From Pseudomonas abyssi (GTDB lineage Bacteria > Pseudomonadota > Gammaproteobacteria > Pseudomonadales > Pseudomonadaceae), in contig NZ_NTMR01000027.1 in assembly GCF_002307495.1 (NCBI RefSeq), positions 1-64,000 of the forward strand: 64,000 bases of DNA, read 5' to 3'. Below, piece after piece: positions 20,446 to 27,906 of the stretch. The notes under the pieces were generated by a model that ran no database searches, had not been told where the DNA came from, and saw only the letters and a program-made list of their open reading frames with translations. A program made the translations under genes and the position numbers. How positions within the stretch are numbered: position 1 is the first letter of the stretch; every line of letters starts with the position of its first letter.

Positions 20446-21485
20446 AGACCTCCCCGGCGCTGCATGCGCATCAGCAAGGCGATAAAGAAAGGGGCGCCCA
20501 GCAGCGCGGTGAGAATGCCCAGCGGCAGCTCTGCCGGCGCCACCAGCAGACGCGCCGCCACGTCCGCCAGCAGCAGCAAGGCGGCGCCGAGCAACATGCA
20601 GGCGGGTAACAACTGGCGATGGTCCGGGCCCAGCATCAGACGCACCAGATGCGGCACCACCAGCCCGACAAAGCCGATCAACCCCGCCGCCGCCACCGCC
20701 GCGCCGACCCCGAGCGCGGTCAGCAGCACCAGCTCACGCTTGACGCGCTCAACCTCAACTCCAAGGTGGCGCGCCTCGGACTCCCCCAGCAACAGCGCAT
20801 TCAGTGCCCGGGCCTGGCGCGGAAGACGCCACCAGACCAGGCCGCAACACAGCACCAGCATGCCGACCCGGTCGTAACTGGCGGCACCCAGACTCCCCAG
20901 ATTCCAGAAGGTCAGCGCGCGCAGCATGGCGTCGTCGGCAATGTAGGTCAGCAAGCCCACCACCGCGGCGCTGAGCGCAGCAATCGCCACGCCAGCCAGC
21001 AACATGCTGGCCATGGAAACACCCTGCGCCGAGCTGCCCAGGCGGTAGACCAGCCAGGTTGTCAGTAACGCCCCGGCGAAGGCACCCGCAGCTTGGGTAT
21101 AGGGCGTCAGCGCCGCCGGTAACGCGGCCAGCCAGACCCCACCCAACACAATCACCATCGCCGCCCCCAGGGCAGCGCCGCTGGAGACACCAATTAGTGC
21201 CGGGTCAGCCAGCGGATTGCGAAACAGGCCCTGCATGGCGGCGCCCGTCAGCGCCAGGGTTGCGCCAATCAGGATGCCCATCAGCGTTCGCGGCAGGCGA
21301 ATATGCTCAACGATCAACTGGGTGTCCGCAGCCACCGGCCAGCCGGTCAGCGGACGCAGCAAGGCGCTGATCGCGTCAGTGAAGGGAATGGATACCGGCC
21401 CCAGGGCCAGCGACAGCACGATGGCCAGCAGCAACAGCAGGCCGAGCGAGAAGAGGATGGTGCGTTTTACTGCCGGTACTGACAT
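20442..21485 (-). CDS. phuU: Haem ABC transporter permease (FecCD family)
   Basis: 347-aa polytopic protein with about ten hydrophobic helices. Typical FecCD/BtuC segments: [40 protein letters not shown] and [22 protein letters not shown] (cut here at the coupling-helix region). It pairs with PhuV and the periplasmic PhuT. Its stop overlaps the phuV start. Confidence 0.93.
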   Translation of the reverse strand: MSVPAVKRTILFSLGLLLLLAIVLSLALGPVSIPFTDAISALLRPLTGWPVAADTQLIVEHIRLPRTLMGILIGATLALTGAAMQGLFRNPLADPALIGVSSGAALGAAMVIVLGGVWLAALPAALTPYTQAAGAFAGALLTTWLVYRLGSSAQGVSMASMLLAGVAIAALSAAVVGLLTYIADDAMLRALTFWNLGSLGAASYDRVGMLVLCCGLVWWRLPRQARALNALLLGESEARHLGVEVERVKRELVLLTALGVGAAVAAAGLIGFVGLVVPHLVRLMLGPDHRQLLPACMLLGAALLLLADVAARLLVAPAELPLGILTALLGAPFFIALLMRMQRRGGL

Positions 21486-21572
21486 GGGAATCCTATTCAG
21501 ACACGACCGGGCTTGAAGAACAACAACGCGTCACCGCAGCAAAGACGCTGGCGCGTTGCACTGTCGCCTGCG

Positions 21573-22415
21573 CTACTGGTCAGCCGCAGTTTCACGCAGC
21601 TCGCGCAGCGTCGGCGCGATCTGCGGGCTAAAGCCACCGACCAACAGACTGTCATCAATGTCGATAACCTGCTGCGCCAACCCTGCCGGTGTCGCCGCCA
21701 GCGCCGGCTGCTGGCTCAGCAAGCCGTCAACACCGCCGACCATCTCCAACCCCTTGGTGGTCGTCAGAATCCACTGCGGTGCCAGGCTCAGCAACGACTC
21801 GGCCGACAGCACACGATACTGCGCAAAGCTGTCAGCGGCCGGGTTACTCATGCCGCCAAGGCGAATCAGGCTATCACCGATGGTGCCTTCGCCTGCCACC
21901 AGCATGCCGTTGGCGCTGTGGGTCAGGACAAAGATCGCGGGCGGCGCTGGCTCTGGCGATGCCGGCAAGGCAGCGATGTCCGCCTGAATGCGCTGGGTCA
22001 GATCCGCTGCCTGCGCGCCCTGTCCAAAACGCTCGCCGACGGCGGCGATATTGGCGTAGAGCGTCTCAAGGCTGGGGCTGGCGCTAAGGACCACCACATC
22101 AACCCCAGCCTCGCGCAACTGCGCGAGCACGGGCGGCGGGCCCATTTCCTCGGTGCCCAGCAATACGTCCGGCTCGAGCGACAGCACGCCCTCGGCGCTG
22201 AGCTGACGCTGATAACCCACATTCGGCAATCCGCGCTCCTCAAGCAGCGGCACGCTGGTGCTGTCGATACCGACCACCTGATCAACAAAGCCAAGCTCCT
22301 GCACGATGGCCGTGACACTCGCACCGGCGGTTACCACCCGCAACGGCTCGGCCGCCATCGACCAGGCGCTGCCCAGCAGCAACACCCAGAGGCAACGCTG
22401 CATCCACACTTTCAT
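21573..22415 (-). CDS. phuT: Periplasmic haem-binding protein
   Basis: 280-aa substrate-binding protein. A signal peptide (MKVWMQRCLWVLLLGSAWSMAA) precedes AEPLRVVTAGASVTAIVQELG, with DQVVGIDSTSVPL typical of haem-binding HmuT/PhuT proteins. I choose ATG 22415 with AAGGAGAGG upstream; the longer ORF from 22472 would run into phuS and lacks a signal peptide. Expected to pass haem from the outer-membrane receptor to PhuUV. Confidence 0.92.
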   Translation of the reverse strand: MKVWMQRCLWVLLLGSAWSMAAEPLRVVTAGASVTAIVQELGFVDQVVGIDSTSVPLLEERGLPNVGYQRQLSAEGVLSLEPDVLLGTEEMGPPPVLAQLREAGVDVVVLSASPSLETLYANIAAVGERFGQGAQAADLTQRIQADIAALPASPEPAPPAIFVLTHSANGMLVAGEGTIGDSLIRLGGMSNPAADSFAQYRVLSAESLLSLAPQWILTTTKGLEMVGGVDGLLSQQPALAATPAGLAQQVIDIDDSLLVGGFSPQIAPTLRELRETAADQ

Positions 22416-22435
22416 CACCCTCTCCTTATTCCGTA

Positions 22436-23503
22436 TCAACGCGCCGGCTGACGTTCTACCAGCGCACGCCACCAGCTCTGTTCGGGCTGCCCCGGCTTGC
22501 GCTCACCGAACAGCTGAATAACCAGTTCACCCTGGCGGTCATAGGCTTCCACCGAGGTGACCATACCATCTGCGGTGGGTTTACGTACCCGCCAGACAGA
22601 GGCCAGATCCGTCTCGCGCAGATGCAGACTGAAGTCCGGGTCCAGCACATTGAACCACTCACCCAGCCGCCCCACCCGCTGTACCGGGCCGGTATGAATC
22701 TGGATGCAGCCATGGTTGCCGACGAAGACCATAATCGACTGACCGCATGCGGCCACCTGCTCCAGCGTGTCGGTCAACGCCGCCTCCGGCAGCCGCTGAG
22801 CCCACTGCTCACCCGCCAGGCGTAGTGCCTGCAAACGGTCGACACCGTGGCGTCTGAGCAGTGCCACAAAATGATGGGTATCCTGCAGCGCGGCCCAATC
22901 AGCCTGCAGGGCTGGCTCGTCCACCGCCACGTCGTCGAGCAGGCCCTGCTCGGGCGGCCGCGGCGAGATGGTCAACGGCTCAAGCGACTCGTCAATGAGG
23001 CTGTCGCATAGATCGAACCAGGCGGCCGCGTTGCTGTGCTCGGTCAGATAGATCTTGTGCACGGCCACGCCCTGACGATCAAAGATCTGCAGACTGCGAC
23101 GCATGTTGCCGTCTCTCTGCGGCTCGCTGACAGCAAACAGGCTGGACCACTCACGCATGAAGAAGCGCAGATCGATCGCGCCGTTGACCACCAGCCCAAG
23201 CCGGCCGCTGCCGCCGATGCTGATGTTGTCGTACAGGCCATGACGCTCGTGTACGCAAGACGCGTTACGCGTTAGCGCCATGACCTGCCCGAGTCCCTTC
23301 AAGCCATGCAGCAGTGCCTGCCAGTCCGAACGCAGACGCTGCACGCCACGCCCCAGCGAGGCATGGACCAGCTCGGCCTCGCTGACATTAAGCAGCGCCG
23401 CGCCGTCGCGTATGCGCAGCCCCGGCTGGCTCTGACGCAAATGCTGCCAGGCGCCCAGCAGATCGGCACCGGCAAATACCGGGATTGGCTGTTGCATCGT
23501 CAT
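22436..23503 (-). CDS. phuS: Cytoplasmic haem-trafficking protein (HemS/PhuS family)
   Basis: 355 aa made of two related HemS domains. The segment LQDTHHFVALLRRHGVDRL holds the histidine region used for haem binding, and GNHGCIQIHTGPVQ is a strong family motif. PhuS hands haem to haem oxygenase, and in P. aeruginosa it also binds near prrF1. First gene of phuS-T-U-V-W here. The start may be 23503 or the ATG two codons later (23497). A Fur-like site lies about 120 bp upstream. Confidence 0.92.
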   Translation of the reverse strand: MTMQQPIPVFAGADLLGAWQHLRQSQPGLRIRDGAALLNVSEAELVHASLGRGVQRLRSDWQALLHGLKGLGQVMALTRNASCVHERHGLYDNISIGGSGRLGLVVNGAIDLRFFMREWSSLFAVSEPQRDGNMRRSLQIFDRQGVAVHKIYLTEHSNAAAWFDLCDSLIDESLEPLTISPRPPEQGLLDDVAVDEPALQADWAALQDTHHFVALLRRHGVDRLQALRLAGEQWAQRLPEAALTDTLEQVAACGQSIMVFVGNHGCIQIHTGPVQRVGRLGEWFNVLDPDFSLHLRETDLASVWRVRKPTADGMVTSVEAYDRQGELVIQLFGERKPGQPEQSWWRALVERQPAR

Positions 23504-23621
23504 AACCGCACCTCCCCTGTCATCAATGCGTCCTGCGGCAGCGCTGGCGCGACCGGTGCAAAACCTATTGCTGTGCTGCTCAGACGCCTCAGGTGCGGCC
23601 TTTCAACCGCACCACCAAGTC

Positions 23622-23641
23622 AAACAATAATCATTCTCATC
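23622..23641 (-). promoter_or_regulatory. Fur-like box upstream of phuS
   Basis: On minus, GATGAGAATGATTATTGTTT (23641-23622) matches the Fur consensus GATAATGATAATCATTATC at most positions. It lies between phuS and the divergent Rieske gene. Clear -35/-10 boxes were not assigned. Confidence 0.65.
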
Positions 23642-23755
23642 TTATGCGGCGATTATGGGCTAACCAAAGCGCTTGTGGCAAGTACGCTAGTGATGCGAGC
23701 ACGCAGGTCCGAGCAAGGGCTGGCCATTTCCTGCCAGCCCGGCCGATAATGCGCC

Positions 23756-24097
23756 ATGCCCAACAACACTCCCCCCTCCCCCCTGTGCCTGCTCAGCGAT
23801 CTGCCCATACGCGGCAGCAAGGGCGTGCAGCACGACGGTCGTCATCTCATGGTGGTGCGCCAGGGCGCGCAGGTGCATGTTTACGAGAATCGCTGCCCGC
23901 ATCGGGGCATACCGCTGGAGTGGGTGCCGGATCAGTTCCTGGACCAGTCCGGCCGACTGATCCAGTGCGCCAGCCACGGCGCGCTCTTTCTGCCCGAGTC
24001 GGGCGAGTGCATCGCCGGCCCGTGTGTTGGCCAATCGCTGCGTGCCTTTGCCTGTGAAGTGCGTGAAGGAGGGATTTACCTGACGTCTACAGACTGA
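23756..24097 (+). CDS. Rieske [2Fe-2S] domain protein
   Basis: 113-aa ferredoxin-like protein. The Rieske ligands are visible as C-P-H-R-G (NRCPHRGIPLEWVP) and C-x2-H (QCASHGALFLPESGECIAGP). There are no membrane helices, so it is a soluble Rieske protein of unknown partner. It occupies the site where phuR stands divergent from phuS in P. aeruginosa. Its end overlaps sfsA by 11 bp, convergent. Confidence 0.88.
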   Translation: MPNNTPPSPLCLLSDLPIRGSKGVQHDGRHLMVVRQGAQVHVYENRCPHRGIPLEWVPDQFLDQSGRLIQCASHGALFLPESGECIAGPCVGQSLRAFACEVREGGIYLTSTD

Positions 24098-24800
24098 CCG
24101 GCAGGGCGCCGCGCACCCGCAGCCCCTCAGGCTCCGGCCAGACCGACCAGGCCAGCACCTCTACCCCCGCAGCCGCAGCCTCGCGCAACAGCCGCCCATA
24201 CTCCGGGTCGATTTCATCGGCGGGCCGTACCTGGCTGATGCCCGAGTGCATGACGCAGAACAGCAGGCAGGCCCGGCGCCCACCGCGTACCACCTCGATC
24301 AGCTCGCGCAGGTGCTTCTGACCTCGCTGGCTTACCGCGTCGGGAAAGGCACCGACGCCCTCTCCCAGCGCCAGCGTGACGCTTTTGACTTCAACCACGC
24401 AATCCGGCTGCTCAGCGCCAGACAAGAGAAAGTCAAAGCGGCTGGCCAGGTCTGGCAGTTTTACCTCCGCTCGCTGCTGCGGATAGTCCGCCAGCGGTGT
24501 GATCCTGCCCTCGGCCAGCGCGGCGCCTATCACCCGGTTAGCACGGGCGCTGTGAATGCAGGCCAGCTGTCCTGGCGCCACCTCAACCAGCTCCCAGGTA
24601 CCGGGCAGCTTACGCCCGGGCTTGTGCTCCAGGCTGACCCAGACGCGATCACCCGGCTGCCCGCAGTGACGCATCGAGCCGGTATTGGGGCAGTGCACGG
24701 TCAGCTCCTGACCGCCTGGCAGACGGACATCGGTGAGAAACCGCTTGTAGCGGCGCAGCAGCACCGCTTCCTGCAAGGCCGGCGCAAAAGGGATCAACAT
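24087..24800 (-). CDS. sfsA: SfsA family DNA-binding/nuclease-like protein
   Basis: 237 aa. LLRRYKRFLTDVRLPGG, VHCPNTGSMRHC and FLLSGAEQPDCVVEVKSVTLA are SfsA signatures; the last holds a nuclease-like D..E.K motif. E. coli SfsA was described as a DNA-binding regulator of maltose genes, but the general role is unclear. I choose ATG 24800 by alignment of the N-terminus; ATG 24812 is possible. It overlaps the end of the aminotransferase gene by 7 bp. Confidence 0.9.
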   Translation of the reverse strand: MLIPFAPALQEAVLLRRYKRFLTDVRLPGGQELTVHCPNTGSMRHCGQPGDRVWVSLEHKPGRKLPGTWELVEVAPGQLACIHSARANRVIGAALAEGRITPLADYPQQRAEVKLPDLASRFDFLLSGAEQPDCVVEVKSVTLALGEGVGAFPDAVSQRGQKHLRELIEVVRGGRRACLLFCVMHSGISQVRPADEIDPEYGRLLREAAAAGVEVLAWSVWPEPEGLRVRGALPVSL

Positions 24801-25975
24801 GTCGGAGACCAACTGCCCAATGCCCGCTGCAGACGCTCGACTGCCTGTTCCAGGCGCTCCAGCGATGTCGTGTAGGCCAGGCGCAGATGCTGATCGGCGC
24901 GGTGTTGCCCAAAATCCAGCCCCGGCGTCAGGGCAACAAACTCACGCTCGATGACATGCTGACAAAAGGCCGCGCTATCGCCGCCCAACACCTGCATGTC
25001 AGCGTATAGATAGAAGGCCCCCTCGGGAGTGACGGGCACCGAAAAACCCAACTCGCGTACCGCTGGCAGCAGGAAATCGCGGCGCACCTGAAAGGCACGC
25101 CGGCGCAGTTCACAGATCTCCCGACTCTGTTCGCCGAACGCAGCCAGCGCCGCCTGCTGAGCCATGTGCGGCGCGCAGATATAGAGGTTTTGCGCCAGCT
25201 TCTCCAGCGCCGGTACCGCGTCTTTGGGCGCCACCAGCCAGCCCAGGCGCCAGCCGGTCATGCCAAAGTATTTGGAGAAGCTGTTGAGAACAAAGGCGTC
25301 GTCTGCGACCTCCAGCACCGAGGGCGCCTCCAGGCCATAGGTCAGGCCGTGATAGATCTCATCGACAATCAGTTGACCACCCAGACGCCGACAGCAGCTC
25401 GCCAGCGCCTGCAGTTCGGCGCGTGACAGCAAGGTGCCGGTCGGGTTGGCCGGTGAGGCCGCGAGCACACCAACGCAATCAGCGTCCCAGTATTGCGCGA
25501 TCAGCTCCGGCGTCAGTTGGTAACGCGTCTCGGGACCGGTCGGCACCAGCACCGCGCGCCCTTCGACCAGCCTCAAAAAATGCCGATTGCACGGGTAAGC
25601 CGGGTCAGCCATGAGTATCTTCTTGCCCGGCTCGACCAGCAGTGCACTGACCAATAACAAAGCCGCCGAGCCGCCCGGCGTGACCACCACGCGCTCCGGG
25701 TCGAGCGCCAGGCCGTGGCGCTCGGCGTAGAGCCCTGCAATAGCCTCGCGCAGCGCCGGCAACCCCAATGCCGGCGTGTAGCCCGTGCAGCCATCAGCCA
25801 GCGCCCGCTGGCCGGCCTGAATGATCGGCTCCGGGGTGGTGAAGTCCGGCTCGCCAATCTCCATATGAATGACATCGCGCCCGTCGGCCTCCAGTGCCCT
25901 GGCCCTCGCCAGCACGGCCATGACATGAAAGGGTTGGATATCCTGCACCCGCTTGGTCCAGCGTTGCTGCGCCAT
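24794..25975 (-). CDS. PLP-dependent class I/II aminotransferase
   Basis: 393 aa. The fold-type I pattern is complete: MEIGEPDFTTPEPII, ASPANPTGTLLSRAEL, VDEIYHGLTYG and the PLP-lysine motif NSFSKYFGMTGWRLGW. The family includes aspartate and alanine aminotransferases; the amino donor cannot be told from sequence. It corresponds to PA4722, next to dksA. Confidence 0.9.
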   Translation of the reverse strand: MAQQRWTKRVQDIQPFHVMAVLARARALEADGRDVIHMEIGEPDFTTPEPIIQAGQRALADGCTGYTPALGLPALREAIAGLYAERHGLALDPERVVVTPGGSAALLLVSALLVEPGKKILMADPAYPCNRHFLRLVEGRAVLVPTGPETRYQLTPELIAQYWDADCVGVLAASPANPTGTLLSRAELQALASCCRRLGGQLIVDEIYHGLTYGLEAPSVLEVADDAFVLNSFSKYFGMTGWRLGWLVAPKDAVPALEKLAQNLYICAPHMAQQAALAAFGEQSREICELRRRAFQVRRDFLLPAVRELGFSVPVTPEGAFYLYADMQVLGGDSAAFCQHVIEREFVALTPGLDFGQHRADQHLRLAYTTSLERLEQAVERLQRALGSWSPTC

Positions 25976-26194
25976 GAAATTCTCTCGCCATTACCGCAAA
26001 AACGCCGATCATACCCTGCCAGAGCCCCTGCCGCAGCGGCCCGATCCACCGTGCCGTACCATCGAGCGTCAAACAGTAGCGCGGGCCTTAAGGTTCTGGT
26101 AGCTTTGCCCGCTTGCAGGATTTTGGTCGGCCCCCGCCAATGTGCGTGCGCCGGACCTGAAACAGGAAGATTGAGAGAAAAGTGAGGGGTCCTC

Positions 26195-26638
26195 ATGCCC
26201 AGCAATGCCAAGCAGAAAACATCCATGTTGATCCGCGGCTTCGTCCCTTACCAGGAAAAGAAGGGCGAGGAGTACATGAACGAGCAGCAGCTCGAGCACT
26301 TCACCAACATTCTCAACACCTGGAAAAAGGAGTTGATGGAAGAAGTCGACCGCACCGTGCATCACATGCAGGACGAAGCGGCCAACTTCCCCGATCCGGC
26401 CGACCGCGCCAGCCAGGAAGAAGAGTTCAGCCTGGAACTGCGTACCCGTGACCGCGAGCGCAAGCTGATCAAGAAAATTGACCAGACCCTGCAGCGCATC
26501 GAAGACGACGACTACGGCTTCTGCGACTCCTGTGGCGTCGAGATCGGCATCCGTCGTCTGGAAGCACGTCCCACGGCCACCCTGTGCATCGACTGCAAGA
26601 CCCTGGCTGAAATCAAGGAAAAACAGGTCGGCAGCTAA
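26195..26638 (+). CDS. dksA: RNA polymerase-binding transcription factor DksA
   Basis: 147 aa. Works with (p)ppGpp in the secondary channel of RNA polymerase. The coiled coil tip [11 protein letters not shown] holds the paired aspartates; the Cys4 zinc finger is [19 protein letters not shown]. The short N-terminal extension (MPSNAKQKT) is variable in the family. Nothing distinct was assigned in the 219 bp upstream. Confidence 0.96.
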   Translation: MPSNAKQKTSMLIRGFVPYQEKKGEEYMNEQQLEHFTNILNTWKKELMEEVDRTVHHMQDEAANFPDPADRASQEEEFSLELRTRDRERKLIKKIDQTLQRIEDDDYGFCDSCGVEIGIRRLEARPTATLCIDCKTLAEIKEKQVGS

Positions 26639-26652
26639 GCCGCCTTGTTGTT

Positions 26653-26679
26653 CAGCAAGCCCGCCAGGCGGGCTTGCTG
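26653..26679 (+). terminator. GC-rich hairpin after dksA
   Basis: A near-perfect inverted repeat, CAGCAAGCCCGCC / GGCGGGCTTGCTG, lies 14 bases past the dksA stop and just before gluQ. There is no T-tract, so it may attenuate rather than end transcription. Confidence 0.5.
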
Positions 26680-26692
26680 CTACCCTCCCCGC

Positions 26693-27583
26693 ATGACCAC
26701 CTCCTATATCGGGCGCTTTGCCCCCACCCCCAGCGGCCTGCTGCATTTCGGCTCGCTGGTAGCCGCACTGGCCAGCTACCTGGATGCGCGCCACGCCGAT
26801 GGCCAATGGTTGCTGCGTATCGAAGACCTGGATCAGACCCGCAGCCAAGCCGACGCCGAACGCCAGATATTGCAGGCACTGGAAGACTTCGGACTGGAGT
26901 ACGACGGCACCCCGGTACGCCAGAGCGAACGCCTGGAGCTGTACCGCGCACAGACCGAGCGCTGGCTGGAGCAGGGGCTGGCCTACTACTGCGACTGCCC
27001 ACGGCGCGCACTGCTCGAGCAAGGCCCCGTGTACCCGGGCACCTGCTCCCGGCGGCATCTCGGCGCCAGCGCGGACCACGCCGTGCGGGTGCGCGTCGAC
27101 GATCAGGCCATCACCTGCCACGACCGCCTGCAGCCACCCTTGACTCAGAGTCTCGCCCGCGAGCTGGGCGACTTCATCATCCGCCGGCGCGACGGCGTTT
27201 ACGCCTATCAGCTGGCAGTGGTGCTGGACGACATCGATCAGGGCATCACCGATGTGGTGCGCGGAGCCGACCTGCTCGACTCAACGCCGCGCCAGATATG
27301 GTTGTACCGGCTGCTCGGGCAACCGGCACCACGCTACCTGCATGTGCCGCTGATCATGCGCGAGGACGGCGAGAAGCTGAGCAAGCGCCTGGGCTCGGCG
27401 CCGCTGCGGGCTGACCAGGCGCCGCACACCCTGTGGCGCGCCCTGCGCGCGTTGGCCCAGCCAATCCCCACCGATCTGCGCGGCGCGCCAGTGGCGCAGC
27501 AGTTAGCCTGGGCCATCGCCCACTGGCAACCGGACCGGCTGCCAGCAACCGCGCACATCATGGAACACAGCCTGTGCGACTGA
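26693..27583 (+). CDS. gluQ: Glutamyl-Q tRNA(Asp) synthetase
   Basis: 296 aa. Attaches glutamate to queuosine at position 34 of tRNA(Asp). It resembles the catalytic half of glutamyl-tRNA synthetase: YIGRFAPTPSGLLHFGS, EDLDQTRSQ, a zinc-binding YYCDCPR...GTCSRRH, and a KMSKS-like EKLSKRLG. It lacks the anticodon-binding domain, as expected. ATG 26693 begins the conserved sequence; the ORF start at 26645 lies inside the hairpin. Confidence 0.93.
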   Translation: MTTSYIGRFAPTPSGLLHFGSLVAALASYLDARHADGQWLLRIEDLDQTRSQADAERQILQALEDFGLEYDGTPVRQSERLELYRAQTERWLEQGLAYYCDCPRRALLEQGPVYPGTCSRRHLGASADHAVRVRVDDQAITCHDRLQPPLTQSLARELGDFIIRRRDGVYAYQLAVVLDDIDQGITDVVRGADLLDSTPRQIWLYRLLGQPAPRYLHVPLIMREDGEKLSKRLGSAPLRADQAPHTLWRALRALAQPIPTDLRGAPVAQQLAWAIAHWQPDRLPATAHIMEHSLCD

Positions 27584-27729
27584 CGCCGGCGCCCGCCATG
27601 CTGCCGGCGCAATAAACCGGCGCGTCGCTTGGCAAGCACTGCCTGGCTGGCTACCATCGGTGTCCTGAACCTGACGCCCCGACCGAGCGACACCACCCTG
27701 TCGGCGCGCTCCCCGGATTACGGACACCC

Positions 27730-27906
27730 ATGTATATCTATCGCCTGGTATTGCTGCTGGTCATCGGCATCTACCTGTTCTCCCCGGCCATCATGGACTG
27801 GTGGATAGAACCCCAGGGTGCCTGGTACCGCCCCTACGTGCTGTGGTTGATTCTGATCATCGCCGGCATGCTGCTGCAGAGCCCGAAAGATGCCGATGAG
27901 CTTTGA
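27730..27906 (+). CDS. cbrX: Small membrane protein upstream of cbrA (CbrX-like)
   Basis: 58 aa: YRLVLLLVIGIYLFSPAIMD and VLWLILIIAGMLLQS form two transmembrane helices. Its last 17 bases overlap the cbrA start, so translation is probably coupled. Small ORFs at this place (cbrX) are known to be co-transcribed with cbrAB in Pseudomonas; function is not settled. The symbol rests on position and topology. Confidence 0.78.
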   Translation: MYIYRLVLLLVIGIYLFSPAIMDWWIEPQGAWYRPYVLWLILIIAGMLLQSPKDADEL

